From: Actinomycetales bacterium
Lineage (GTDB): Bacteria; Actinomycetota; Actinomycetes; Actinomycetales; Microbacteriaceae
Assembly (NCBI GenBank): GCA_015655415.1
Contig: JAATFB010000022.1
Span: 87,189 to 151,188 of the forward strand
Reading direction: 5' to 3'
DNA length: 64,000 nucleotides
Positions 17,184-25,853 of this stretch are shown here, piece by piece; within the stretch, counting starts at the first letter, position 1, and every line of letters starts with the position of its first letter. Under the pieces are notes generated by a model. The model was not told the origin of the DNA, ran no database searches, and saw nothing but the letters and a program-made list of their open reading frames with translations. Both the position numbers and the translations under genes were made by a program.

Positions 17184-17998
17184 TCGAGCTCGGCAACAGA
17201 GAGCTCGCCGTCTCTGTGCTGCACCCCAACGAGGATCGAGGACTGCTCGGATCGCGCTACAGCGCCGGCGGCTACGTGTTCCAGATCGAGGACGTCCGGC
17301 TCGGCCCACTCCTCACCGGTCCCACGTATCCCGACACCTTCGAGTGGTACCACGGGCAGGGCATACCGGACTCGTTCGCCGCGACGCCTCTCTTCCCGTC
17401 CCAGGTCGACGACCCATTGGTCCTCGTGCTAGGCGTCGGCACATGCTCTAGGAATCTCTCCTCGGTGGTTCGGTTCGACGAGTGGGTGATCGCGCATTGC
17501 GACCGTGACTCGCTCACGGCATCGGTCATCCACAGGATCGACGAGCTCACGATCGTCCTCACGCGGTCACTCACCCTTGTCGGGCGAACGCTCATCTCGA
17601 CCACGACCGTCTCCAACAGGAGCGCGCAGCAGTTCGTGTTCACGTGGTTTCCGCACCCTTTCTTCCCGGTGCCCGAGTCGCCCGAGCTGGTTCGCTTCTC
17701 GACGCAGGTGCGCCTTCCGGAGAAGAGCGCGTTCGGCGTGCGCGACGACGGCTTCATCGTGCGAACGAGCCCGGCCACCGAACCGGGCGAGTACGCCGCG
17801 CTCGAGCACCGGACCGGTCCCGGCATGACGATCCTGCAGCGGCACCCGACCCTGGGCCTTATCGCCGCCGACATCGACTACGCGCCGTCGCTTCTGCCGA
17901 TCTGGGGAAACAGCCGCACTTTCTCCTGGGAGCCACACCTGGACAGATCCCTCGCCGCCGGCGAGAGCACCAGCTGGACCGTCTCGTACTACTTCTGA
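17180..17998 (+). CDS. Putative galactose-mutarotase-fold protein
   Basis: 272 residues from a GTG in a GTGA overlap with the preceding gene. The chain is almost entirely beta-strand, with IELGNRELAVSVLHPNEDRG at the start, an FTWFPHPFFPVPES segment with a conserved-looking His-Pro-Phe-Phe near the middle and SWTVSYYF at the end. This pattern resembles aldose-1-epimerase-like (supersandwich) proteins that bind sugars; the catalytic His/Glu pair cannot be assigned with certainty. Cytosolic. It lies between the propeller protein and the GH109 enzyme, so a role in handling the same sugar is likely. Weak alternative: a DUF of unknown activity. Confidence 0.6.
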   Translation: MIELGNRELAVSVLHPNEDRGLLGSRYSAGGYVFQIEDVRLGPLLTGPTYPDTFEWYHGQGIPDSFAATPLFPSQVDDPLVLVLGVGTCSRNLSSVVRFDEWVIAHCDRDSLTASVIHRIDELTIVLTRSLTLVGRTLISTTTVSNRSAQQFVFTWFPHPFFPVPESPELVRFSTQVRLPEKSAFGVRDDGFIVRTSPATEPGEYAALEHRTGPGMTILQRHPTLGLIAADIDYAPSLLPIWGNSRTFSWEPHLDRSLAAGESTSWTVSYYF

Positions 17999-18023
17999 TG
18001 GTCCACGACAAGGGGAGAACCGA

Positions 18024-19304
18024 ATGAACACAGAAGCGCCGAACGGGCGCGTGGCACGCATTGCGCTGATCGGGGTGGGCGACCGTGGCAGCGGCTTGCT
18101 GCGCACACTGCTCGCCCTGCCACACGCCGAGGTCACCGTGGTGGCCGACACCTCCGCTGAGCGCGTCGAGAGGGCCAAGGCAAGCTGTGTCGCCGCCGGC
18201 CAGCCCCTGCCCGCCGGCATCGTGATCGCCAACGACGACTACCGCCCCGCGATCGAGCGCTCCGACGTCGATGGCGTGGTCACGGCGACGCCGTGGGATC
18301 TGCACGCGCCGATCATGCTCGCCGCGCTGAATGCCGGTAAGTACGCAGGGGTCGAGGTTCCCGCCGCTGTGACGCTCGACGAGTGCTGGGAGCTCGTCGA
18401 GGCCTCCGAGCGCACCGGCACGCCACTCATGATCCTCGAGAACGACTGCTATCGGCGCGACACCATGGCGATCTTCAACGCCGTGCGAGCCGGGCTCATC
18501 GGTGATCTGTTCCATTCCGTCGGCGCCTACAACCACGACGTGCGCTACGTGAAGTTCGACGAACGCGGCGCCGACACCGGTGCGCTCGAGTGGCGTGGGA
18601 CGCAGTCGATCGAACGGAACGGCAATCTCTATCCAACCCACCAGCTCGGGCTCGCGGCACTCATGATGGACGTCAACCGGGGCACCAGGATGGACTACCT
18701 GGTCTCGATGTCGAGTCCGCAGCACGGTATGACCAACTACATCCGGGAGCGGTTCGGCCCAGACCATCCCGGTCTCGCGCAGCCGTTCGCGAACGGCGAC
18801 GTCAATGTCACACTCATCAAGCTCGAGAACGAGAAGACGATCACGCTCTACCACGACACCCACTCGTGGCGCCCGCTCGATGAGGACCTGCGCTACCAGG
18901 GCACGAAAGGCATCCTCGAGAAGCCGACCGCCGAGGACAATGGACGCTACTTCAGCATCGACCGGCACTGGGACAGAGGCCGCACCGCGCCGAACGGCGA
19001 GTGGCAATGGCACGACCTGGCTCCGGTGCTCGACGAGTTCGAGCATCCGCTGTGGACACAGAATGCAGCAGCCGCGCAGACGCCCGGCTCGTCGTCGCAC
19101 TTCGGATCCGACTACATGACACTGCTTGCCTTCACCGACGCCGTGCGCAGCGGTGCGCCGACACCGCTGTCGGTCTACGATGCCGTCTCCTGGAGCGCGA
19201 TCGCCCCGCTGTCCGAGCAATCCGTGGCCGATCGGAGCGCGAGGATCGACATCCCGGACTTCACCCGCGGCAGGTGGAAGACCGAGCCGCGATTCGACTA
19301 CTGA
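18024..19304 (+). CDS. GH109-type NAD-dependent glycoside hydrolase (Gfo/Idh/MocA fold)
   Basis: 426 residues. An N-terminal Rossmann fold (IALIGVGDRGSGLLRTLL) is followed by GVEVPAAVTLDECWELVEAS, PLMILENDCYRRDTMAIFN and NLYPTHQLGLAALMMDVNRG, which are diagnostic for glycoside hydrolase family 109 rather than for ordinary dehydrogenases of the fold. GH109 enzymes split alpha-N-acetylgalactosaminides, and some other glycosides, through transient oxidation by bound NAD+. Many are Tat-exported; this one has no signal peptide, so it should act on an imported substrate. It starts 25 nt after the mutarotase-like gene with GGGGAGAA in front, and the operon ends at a strong hairpin. Confidence 0.85.
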   Translation: MNTEAPNGRVARIALIGVGDRGSGLLRTLLALPHAEVTVVADTSAERVERAKASCVAAGQPLPAGIVIANDDYRPAIERSDVDGVVTATPWDLHAPIMLAALNAGKYAGVEVPAAVTLDECWELVEASERTGTPLMILENDCYRRDTMAIFNAVRAGLIGDLFHSVGAYNHDVRYVKFDERGADTGALEWRGTQSIERNGNLYPTHQLGLAALMMDVNRGTRMDYLVSMSSPQHGMTNYIRERFGPDHPGLAQPFANGDVNVTLIKLENEKTITLYHDTHSWRPLDEDLRYQGTKGILEKPTAEDNGRYFSIDRHWDRGRTAPNGEWQWHDLAPVLDEFEHPLWTQNAAAAQTPGSSSHFGSDYMTLLAFTDAVRSGAPTPLSVYDAVSWSAIAPLSEQSVADRSARIDIPDFTRGRWKTEPRFDY

Positions 19305-19315
19305 CCCGAACACCA

Positions 19316-19350
19316 GAGGGCCGCTCTCCCCGATCGGGAGAGCGGCCCTC
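19316..19350. terminator. Bidirectional hairpin terminator
   Basis: GAGGGCCGCTCTCCC and GGGAGAGCGGCCCTC form a perfect 15-bp stem around a 5-nt loop, located between the convergent GH109 and sugar-binding protein genes. Confidence 0.85.
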
Positions 19351-19370
19351 GGCTGTCGTCGCTGCCGTGG

Positions 19371-20708
19371 CTACGAGCCCTTGCCGCTGGCCAGGCTTCT
19401 TGTCGTGGCCGCAATAGCCGCGATGGCCGCCGCAGTGGTCATGTCTCCGGTCGCCGCCGCGTGCAGATTGGTGTTGACCGCCCGAGAGAAGGCCGGATAC
19501 CAGGTCGGAACACCATCGGGGAAGATCGGCTGCGTCGAGTTCTTCAGGATGTCGCTCAGCGTCTCACCGCCGCTGAGTTTGCCCCGGGATGTGAGTGCCT
19601 GTACCGCGCTGACCCGCGCAGGCAGCGCGAACCCTGATATGACCTTGCTGGGGCCGTTGGCGCCGGCGAAGTCCAGCTGGCTGTCCTTGGAGATGAACCA
19701 GGAGATGAACTTGGCCGCCGCCTTCGGATACTTCGCCGTGGTGGGGATTCCGATGCTGTCGGCGCTCGTGAGGCTTTTCGCGGTCTTGTGCAGACCCGGG
19801 GTGTGGATGTACTCGACCTGGCCGGCGACAGTGGACGACGACGGAACGTCGTAGATGCTGCCGACGTTGCCCGAGTAGTCGGAGAACGTGCTTGCGACGG
19901 TGTTCTTGGCCATGAGCGTCTGCATGCCCTGGCTGTCGGTGACGTTGATGTTGCCCGGTGGCACCAGGCCGCTCTTCATCGCGTCGATCATCCACGCTGC
20001 CGCCTTGTATCCGGCGGAGCCGGGGCTCGTGAAGAGTGGATTGCCCTTCGCATCCAGCACAGTGCCGCCGTACGCCGCAGTCACCTGATACCAATACGTC
20101 GAGAGGCCCTCAGCTGCCGCGAACGGGATGTTCAAGGGATACTGGACGACTCCGGCGGACTTCACCTTCTGCAGATCGCTCGTGTACTCCGCGATCGTGG
20201 TCGGCGTGGTGGTGATCCCCGCTTTAGCGAAGAGGTCCTTGTTGATGGTGGTCACCTGGAAGAAGCTGTCGTAGGGGATCCCCACCACTTTTCCTTTGTA
20301 GGTGGCGGCCGCGATCTGGGGAATGTCCTTCGCAAGCGCCTTCGTGTCGAGGTAGTCCTGCATCGGGTGGAACCACCCAAGCTTGCCGAGCTGCCCGACA
20401 CGGGACCAATCGACGTCCGTAGCGTCTGCGAAGTATGTCTTCGCGGACGCAGCCGCAGTGATCTTGGTCTGCAACGAGTCCCAGTCGATGTTGGACCACT
20501 TGACCTTGATGCCGGTCGCTTTCGTGAACTGAGCCAGCTCGGAGGCGGGGGGCGGGTTGCTCGCCAGGACCACGCTGATGGTCACCCCCTTGGTGTCCGA
20601 GGATCCCCCACTGCCGTTTGCCGCCGAACATCCGGCCACGACGAGCAGGAGGGCGGCTGTGCCCGCGAGCGCCCCGAGTGCTCTCACTCTTCTCTTTCTC
20701 GAAATCAT
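19371..20708 (-). CDS. Sugar ABC transporter substrate-binding lipoprotein
   Basis: 445 residues from ATG 20708 (AGAGG 7 nt upstream; a GTG at 20738 is less likely). The signal peptide RVRALGALAGTAALLLVVAGC ends at a lipobox Cys, giving a membrane-anchored binding protein. The rest matches family 1 sugar-binding proteins: ISVVLASNPPPASELAQFTK start, VVGIPYDSFFQVTTINKDLF, an AAAKFISWFISKDSQLDF hinge region. No permease or ATPase gene is next to it, so it must share components coded elsewhere. It is transcribed from operator copy B and converges with the GH109 operon. Confidence 0.88.
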   Translation of the reverse strand: MISRKRRVRALGALAGTAALLLVVAGCSAANGSGGSSDTKGVTISVVLASNPPPASELAQFTKATGIKVKWSNIDWDSLQTKITAAASAKTYFADATDVDWSRVGQLGKLGWFHPMQDYLDTKALAKDIPQIAAATYKGKVVGIPYDSFFQVTTINKDLFAKAGITTTPTTIAEYTSDLQKVKSAGVVQYPLNIPFAAAEGLSTYWYQVTAAYGGTVLDAKGNPLFTSPGSAGYKAAAWMIDAMKSGLVPPGNINVTDSQGMQTLMAKNTVASTFSDYSGNVGSIYDVPSSSTVAGQVEYIHTPGLHKTAKSLTSADSIGIPTTAKYPKAAAKFISWFISKDSQLDFAGANGPSKVISGFALPARVSAVQALTSRGKLSGGETLSDILKNSTQPIFPDGVPTWYPAFSRAVNTNLHAAATGDMTTAAAIAAIAATTRSLASGKGS

Positions 20709-20757
20709 GTGGCTGCCTCTGCTCTTGTCGGACACCACGCCAGTGCGGTGAACGGAT

Positions 20758-20784
20758 TTGATTACGATACGTTCGTTATTATTA
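20758..20784 (-). promoter_or_regulatory. Operator/promoter copy B of the ROK regulon
   Basis: The 27-bp sequence identical to copy A, here between the divergent sugar-binding protein and ROK genes. On the plus strand it contains TTGATTACGATACG and could supply -35 TTGATT and -10 TATTAC for the ROK gene. On the minus strand it stands to the binding-protein gene as copy A stands to the propeller operon. One repressor could therefore control all three transcripts, including its own. Confidence 0.8.
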
Positions 20785-20911
20785 CCACATGCATGCTGAA
20801 CAGGCGACCTTTCCGGCGCATGAGGCAGTACTTCCCCGCCCTGCGACTACCATGCAGAAGGACTCTGGGAAGGGAAAGTACCGCGGCCACCCTGCCTTTG
20901 GACGGGAACAG

Positions 20912-22204
20912 ATGAGAGACGCACCAACCGACGTGCTCGATGAGCGCGGACCTCGACTACCACTGGTAGGGGCGCCCCGCACGGCGTCAGGGCCCGTGGT
21001 GGGCAAGGGCGCGTTCGTGCTCAGCCAGATGAACGCGGCGGTCGTGCTCTCGGTCTTGCAGCGCACCTCGAGCGTCACAATCAGCGACATCGCCGCCGAG
21101 ACCGGCCTCTCACGGCCCGCCGTCAGTCGCGCCGTTCGTATCCTCGAGAACGACGGGCTCGCTCGTCCTCTTCCGGCGCCGGAGGAAGCAGCAAGCAGAC
21201 TCGGCCGGCCGGCCCAGTCGTTCAGATTCGGCGCCGAGGCTGGATACACGATCGGCGTCGAGTTCGACCCTCCGGTCCTCCGTGCCGCGCTGGCCGACCT
21301 GTCAGGGAACGTGGCCGATCATCTCGAGCGGAAGATCGCCCCGACCCCATCCGCAGATGAGGTGTACGACCTGATCGAAGGAATCGTCCGCGACCTCTCG
21401 TCGACGCGGGCGACCGACGCGCGATTCAGGAGCGTCGCGATCGGCTTGGCGGGGATCGTCGACCCCTCCACCGGACTGGTGGACCTTGACCTGATCATTC
21501 CGGGACTGGACGGCTTGCCGCTCCGTCGGGTCCTCGAGGAGCGCCTCGACTGCCCGGTCGTGGTCGAGAACAATGTCAAGTTGGCCGTCATGGCGGAGTC
21601 GTGGCGAGGCGTGTCCGCCGACCGCCAATCGGTCGTCTACGTGCATTGGGGCAAGCGGATCGGAACGGGCATCATCATCGATGGCAAGCTCATCCGAGGG
21701 TCACGGTTCGCGGCCGGCGAAATAGGATATCTGGACCTCTTCGGAGATGAAGACGCGAACTCCGCCAGAGAGCACCCGCAAGCGTACTTCGAACAGATGG
21801 TCGGAGCCGATTCGGTCCTCGACACCCTTCGCTCGTTGGATCGAGACCGACGTCGGGCACCCTCGACAGGCGCGCAGGACTTCGCGGATAGCGAAGCAGC
21901 TCTGCTCGCCCTCTTTGCGAAACGACCACCCAGCGAAAAGCAACGCCGCGCCATCGAGCCGCTCGTCGGCAGATTCAGCCGCGGCATCCGGGTGCTACAG
22001 CTCCTGTTCGATCCAGAGTGCATCGTGATCGGCGGTCCGATGTCAGAGATCGGATTCCCGATCGAGAAGATGATCCTCGAGCACATCGGAAAGTCCGTCC
22101 TCTATCCGATGTCGGTGGAGATCTCCGCGCTCGGCTCCGACGCGATCGTGCTGGGAGGCATCTACGCTGCTCTCGCTCGGCTCGGACTTTACCAGCGTTC
22201 CTGA
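20912..22204 (+). CDS. ROK-family transcriptional repressor
   Basis: 430 residues from ATG 20912. Upstream in-frame ATGs at 20789 and 20852 would add an atypical tail and lack ribosome sites. A winged helix-turn-helix (TISDIAAETGLSRPAVSRAV) is followed by a ROK sugar-kinase-like domain with VAIGLAGIVDPSTG, VVVENNVKLAVMAESWRG and GTGIIIDGKLIRG. The Cys-rich zinc motif found after GEIG in many ROK proteins is replaced by YLDLFGDEDANSAREH, so it may not bind zinc. It likely senses the sugar or sugar phosphate released by the GH109 pathway and binds the two 27-bp sites. Confidence 0.87.
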   Translation: MRDAPTDVLDERGPRLPLVGAPRTASGPVVGKGAFVLSQMNAAVVLSVLQRTSSVTISDIAAETGLSRPAVSRAVRILENDGLARPLPAPEEAASRLGRPAQSFRFGAEAGYTIGVEFDPPVLRAALADLSGNVADHLERKIAPTPSADEVYDLIEGIVRDLSSTRATDARFRSVAIGLAGIVDPSTGLVDLDLIIPGLDGLPLRRVLEERLDCPVVVENNVKLAVMAESWRGVSADRQSVVYVHWGKRIGTGIIIDGKLIRGSRFAAGEIGYLDLFGDEDANSAREHPQAYFEQMVGADSVLDTLRSLDRDRRRAPSTGAQDFADSEAALLALFAKRPPSEKQRRAIEPLVGRFSRGIRVLQLLFDPECIVIGGPMSEIGFPIEKMILEHIGKSVLYPMSVEISALGSDAIVLGGIYAALARLGLYQRS

Positions 22205-22309
22205 CCACCCCGATGGCGAGCCCGGCCGACGCCTGGAGGCGAGAGGGCGGACCCGCCGACCTCCGTCGCACCGTTGCAGAGAGCCGCACGAGCCGAAGGC
22301 GAGTAAAGA

Positions 22310-22345
22310 GGCCCGGCTCCCCTGTGTGCACAAGGGAACCGGGCC
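22310..22345. terminator. Hairpin between the ROK gene and tRNA-Glu
   Basis: GGCCCGG and CCGGGCC close a stem, with a further TCCC/GGGA segment inside and a short GTG/CAC tip. It can end both the ROK transcript and the oppositely directed tRNA transcript. Confidence 0.7.
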
Positions 22346-22349
22346 GAGG

Positions 22350-22422
22350 TGACCCCAGCGGGATTTGAACCCGCGTTACCGCCGTGAGAGGGCGACGTCC
22401 TAGGCCGCTAAACGATGGGGCC
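22350..22422 (-). tRNA. tRNA-Glu (anticodon CTC)
   Basis: The minus strand folds as a full cloverleaf: acceptor GGCCCCA with TGGGGTC (one G-U pair), D-arm GTTTAGCGGCCTAGGAC, anticodon arm CGCC-CTCTCAC-GGCG with CTC in the middle of the loop, and T-arm GCGGG-TTCAAAT-CCCGC. The discriminator is A. CC follows but the third base of CCA is not encoded. Confidence 0.96.
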
Positions 22423-22508
22423 GGACCTGTGCCGTGAAAAGCACCTCATCGAGTATGCCATACGGCCTGTGCGCCGGACAAACCGGGCAGTGGGAGCGCG
22501 GCGCGTGC

Positions 22509-23444
22509 TCATGCGTAGACGAGCAGGGCGCCGGGCACGGCGGACACCTCAACCGGCAGGGCGCCGATGCGCTCGCCGTCCGCGTACGCCACGATTCCCC
22601 CGGCCTCGATCACGACCGACCTGGCCCTGGTGGTGTGCACCTCGGCCAACGCGGTGTGCTCGCCGCGGAACACCCGCGGGAACACCCGCAGGAAACGATG
22701 CCTGGGCATCCGGTCGGCGACGAAGACGTCGAGCAGCCCGTCGTCGAGCTCGGCGCCCGGCGCGATCATCATGCCACCGCCGATCGAGCGGCCGTTGGCC
22801 ACCGAGACGAGCATCGCCTCCGGCGTCGTGATCACCCCGTCGATCGTCAGCCGGTAGCGCGCGGCCCGGAACGTGAGCAGCTCGCGCGCCATCGCGATCG
22901 TGTAACGGTGACGGCCCCGAGGCCGGACCATCCGGTTGGCGCGCTCGTTGACCATCGCGTCGAAGCCCGCGGAGAGCACGCATGCGAACCACGTGGACAG
23001 GGCGCCGTGCCGCACCCTTCCCAGGTCTATGCGGCGCGGCCCGCGGGAGACGGCGTCCAGCAACGCCACGATCGAGGCATCCGTGTCGCCGACCGGCAGC
23101 CCGAGGCTGCGTGCCATGTCGTTGCCCGTGCCGCTGGCCACGATGCCGAGAGGCACCGACGTCTGGGCGAGGATGTTCACGCCCAGGCTCACCATTCCGT
23201 CGCCGCCCACCACCACGAGGGCGTCGACGCCATCCTCGATCACGCGCACGGTCTCACGCCGCAGGAGCTCGTAGTTCGGCTGGGCGAGCACGACGACCTC
23301 CCGGCCCTCGGTCTGCAGGGCCCGGACGACCGCAGGGCCCACCTCGCGACGGCGGCCAGAGGACGCCTGGGGGTTGATGGCCACGGCGACGCGCGCCGGG
23401 GTGGACGCCCCCTCCGGGACGCCGCCGCCCGGCGCGCTGGTCAT
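22509..23444 (-). CDS. Diacylglycerol/sphingosine-kinase-like lipid kinase (YegS/BmrU family)
   Basis: 311 residues. VAVAINPQASSGRRR at the N-terminus, VVVGGDGMVSLGVNIL (the GGDGT motif, with Met for Thr) and LGIVASGTGNDMARSLGLP mark the DAGK catalytic domain; the C-terminal half forms the beta-sandwich with GGGMMIAPGAELDDGLLDVF and ends VPGALLVYA. Such proteins phosphorylate lipid alcohols at the inner membrane face. The ATG at 23444 has no strong ribosome site. It is a lone gene between tRNA-Glu and the Cu ATPase. The Thr-to-Met change in the nucleotide loop is also seen in some relatives, so activity is not excluded. Confidence 0.9.
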   Translation of the reverse strand: MTSAPGGGVPEGASTPARVAVAINPQASSGRRREVGPAVVRALQTEGREVVVLAQPNYELLRRETVRVIEDGVDALVVVGGDGMVSLGVNILAQTSVPLGIVASGTGNDMARSLGLPVGDTDASIVALLDAVSRGPRRIDLGRVRHGALSTWFACVLSAGFDAMVNERANRMVRPRGRHRYTIAMARELLTFRAARYRLTIDGVITTPEAMLVSVANGRSIGGGMMIAPGAELDDGLLDVFVADRMPRHRFLRVFPRVFRGEHTALAEVHTTRARSVVIEAGGIVAYADGERIGALPVEVSAVPGALLVYA

Positions 23445-23568
23445 AGCACCCGATTATGACCGAACCCGGCCGCCAGGTAGGGAGGAACCGCCCGCCGGAC
23501 GAGCGGGCCGTCACCGCACGCCGATGGCTCCTGCGGGCGTGGCCTCGGTGCCGGATCGGATGCCCGTC

Positions 23569-25788
23569 TCAGGCCAGTCGCACCCGACGCAGCAGTTGGG
23601 CGTTGAGGGCGACGACGATGGTGGACACGCTCATCAGCACGGCGCCGAGGGCAGGAGAGACCACTACGCCGAACGGCTCCAGCACCCCGGCGGCCAGCGG
23701 GATGGCAACGATGTTGTACCCGGCCGCCCACCAGAGGTTCTGCGTCATCGTGCGATAGGTGCGCGACGACAGCGTCAGCGTCATCGGCACCCCCCGCGGA
23801 TCGCTTGCCGCGAGCACGATCCCGGCGGACTCGATCGCGACGTCGGTGCCGGCGCCGATCGCGACGCCGACGTCCGCCTGGGCGAGCGCGGGTGCGTCGT
23901 TCACCCCGTCGCCCACCATCATCACCCGCGACCCATCCTTCTGCAGTTCGGCGACCGCGGATGCCTTCTGTTCGGGAAGGACCTCGGCGATCACCTCGTC
24001 GATGCCCAGCCGCGCGGCCACCGCACGGGCCACCTGCCGGGAGTCTCCGGTGAGCATCGCCACGCGGATCCCGCGCCTCCTCAGCGCGACGACGGCGGCC
24101 TCGGACTCCGGCCGCACGACATCGGCCACGGCGATCATGCCGGCGACCCGGGATCGCTCCGGCTCGCCGATGATCACGAACACCACCGTGTTGCCCTCTC
24201 GCTGCGCGCGCTCGGCCGCCTCGGCGATAGCGGCGGGCGGTCGCAGACCTCGCTCCGCGACGACGCGGGGCGATCCGACCGTGACGCGCTCCCCCGACAG
24301 CACGCCAGTGACGCCCCGTCCCTGCAGCGCCTGGAATTGCTCGACCCTCCGCACTGCGACCCCGCGCTCCCGGGCTGCGGCGATCACGGCGGCCCCGATC
24401 GGGTGCTCGGCGTCGGCCTCGACGCCGGCGGCGAGCTCCAGCACGCCTTCCTCGTCCACGCCGTCGGCGGCCATGACCTCGACCACCCCCTGTCGTCCCG
24501 CGGTGAGCGTGCCCGTCTTGTCGAACAGCACGACGTCGGTGAGGCGCGCGTCCTCCAGGGCGGAACGGCTGCGCACCAGCAGGCCGTTGCGCGCTCCGAG
24601 CGAGGTCGCGATCTGTGCGACGAGCGGGATCGCGAGCCCGAGCGCATGCGGGCAGGCGATGATCAGCACCGTCACGACGCGTTCCAGCACGAAGCTCGGG
24701 TCGGCTGGACGCAGCACCAGCCACGCGACGAGGGTGGCCGCCGCCGATGCGAGCGCCACGAAGAACAGCCACCCGGCAGCGCGGTCGGCGAGCAGCTGTG
24801 CCCCAGACCTGCTGGCCTGCGCCTCCTCGACGAGCCGCATTATGCCCGCGATCGCGGTGTCGTCCGGCTCCTTCGTCATCTCCACGGTGAGCGACCCCGA
24901 ACGGTTCACGCTTCCGGCGACCACGGACGCCCCCGCCTCCTTCGCCACGCTCGCCGACTCGCCTGTCAGCAACGACTCGTCCACCTCGGAACGGCCGGAC
25001 ACCACGACGCCATCGACCGGGATGCTCGCCCCCGGCCGCACCAAGACCCGGTCGCCGACGCGCAGCTGCGCCACCGGAACGGATCGCGTGCCCGCCGACC
25101 CTCCAGCCGCCGCGTCGCCATCGACCACCTCCGCCGTGTCGGGAAGCAGCGTGGCGAGCTCGCCGAGCGCGTTCTGCGCACCCATCACGGCCGACATCTC
25201 GATCCAGTGTCCGAGCAGCATGATCGTGATGAGGGTGGCGAGCTCCCACCAGAAGTCCATGCCGTGCAGGCCGAACGTCACCGCGAGGCTGTAGCCGAGG
25301 GCGACCACGATGGCGAGCGCGATCAGCGTCATCATGCCGGGTCGCCGCGTCCGAAGCTCCGCGAAGGCACCCCTCACGAACACCAGCCCGCCGTAGACGA
25401 ACACGGCCACGCCGAATATCGCGGGGATGTACTGGCTACCCGCGAACCGGGGCCCGCTCGCGCCCACGATCTCCTGCAGCCCGGTGGAGAACACCATGGT
25501 GGGCACCGTGAGCGCCAGGCTCCACCAGAACCTTCGACGGAACTGGGCGGGGTCGTGAGCACCGTGGCCGTGAGCACCATGGTCGTGTGCACCATGGTCG
25601 TGTGCACCGTGCGAGTCCCCCACGCCGTGCTCGTGGTGCTCGTGCGCGCCGTGCTCGTGAACGCCATGCTCATGTGTACCGTGCCCGTGCGCCTCGTGCC
25701 CGGGCCCATCGTGGACGTGTGCAGTGTGCTCGAGTCTGCGATCGTCGTGCGGCGCGGGGTCGTGGGCGTGTTCGTTCATCGCGGTCAT
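23569..25788 (-). CDS. CopB-like heavy-metal P-type ATPase with His-rich N-terminus
   Basis: 739 residues. The first 80 residues are extremely His-rich (repeats of HDHGAHG and EHGVHEHG type), a metal-binding tail in place of CxxC domains. The transport helix carries the CPH motif ([13 protein letters not shown]), which marks the CopB/P1B-3 group. Phosphorylation site [15 protein letters not shown] loop ([14 protein letters not shown]), HP motif (AEHPIGAAV) and [16 protein letters not shown] hinge are all intact. It probably exports copper. An ATG at 25788 abuts a CsoR-type operator; an ATG at 25779 is an alternative. No CsoR gene lies in the window. Confidence 0.93.
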   Translation of the reverse strand: MTAMNEHAHDPAPHDDRRLEHTAHVHDGPGHEAHGHGTHEHGVHEHGAHEHHEHGVGDSHGAHDHGAHDHGAHGHGAHDPAQFRRRFWWSLALTVPTMVFSTGLQEIVGASGPRFAGSQYIPAIFGVAVFVYGGLVFVRGAFAELRTRRPGMMTLIALAIVVALGYSLAVTFGLHGMDFWWELATLITIMLLGHWIEMSAVMGAQNALGELATLLPDTAEVVDGDAAAGGSAGTRSVPVAQLRVGDRVLVRPGASIPVDGVVVSGRSEVDESLLTGESASVAKEAGASVVAGSVNRSGSLTVEMTKEPDDTAIAGIMRLVEEAQASRSGAQLLADRAAGWLFFVALASAAATLVAWLVLRPADPSFVLERVVTVLIIACPHALGLAIPLVAQIATSLGARNGLLVRSRSALEDARLTDVVLFDKTGTLTAGRQGVVEVMAADGVDEEGVLELAAGVEADAEHPIGAAVIAAARERGVAVRRVEQFQALQGRGVTGVLSGERVTVGSPRVVAERGLRPPAAIAEAAERAQREGNTVVFVIIGEPERSRVAGMIAVADVVRPESEAAVVALRRRGIRVAMLTGDSRQVARAVAARLGIDEVIAEVLPEQKASAVAELQKDGSRVMMVGDGVNDAPALAQADVGVAIGAGTDVAIESAGIVLAASDPRGVPMTLTLSSRTYRTMTQNLWWAAGYNIVAIPLAAGVLEPFGVVVSPALGAVLMSVSTIVVALNAQLLRRVRLA

Positions 25789-25807
25789 AATACCCCCTAG
25801 GGGTATT
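25789..25807. promoter_or_regulatory. CsoR-type copper-responsive operator
   Basis: AATACCCCCTAGGGGTATT, a dyad of AATACCCC and GGGGTATT around CTA, matches the known CsoR operator pattern (TACCC..GGGTA). It touches the start codon of the ATPase gene. Cu+-loaded CsoR releases such sites, so the ATPase should be copper-induced. Confidence 0.82.
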
Positions 25808-25853
25808 CAACGCCATGCGAACGGCGTCATTCCCGGCGCGCGAGAATAGAAGC

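Noticed and set aside
23100..23220. DAGK gene as inactive because GGDGT reads GGDGM
   Set aside because: The rest of the nucleotide site and lipid-kinase fold are intact, and the position is not strictly fixed in the family.
23374..25800. Very long plus-strand open frame (about 800 codons) opposite the Cu ATPase
   Set aside because: It is the GC-skewed antisense shadow of an ATPase with all motifs intact; its translation is Arg/His-rich low complexity without any family pattern.
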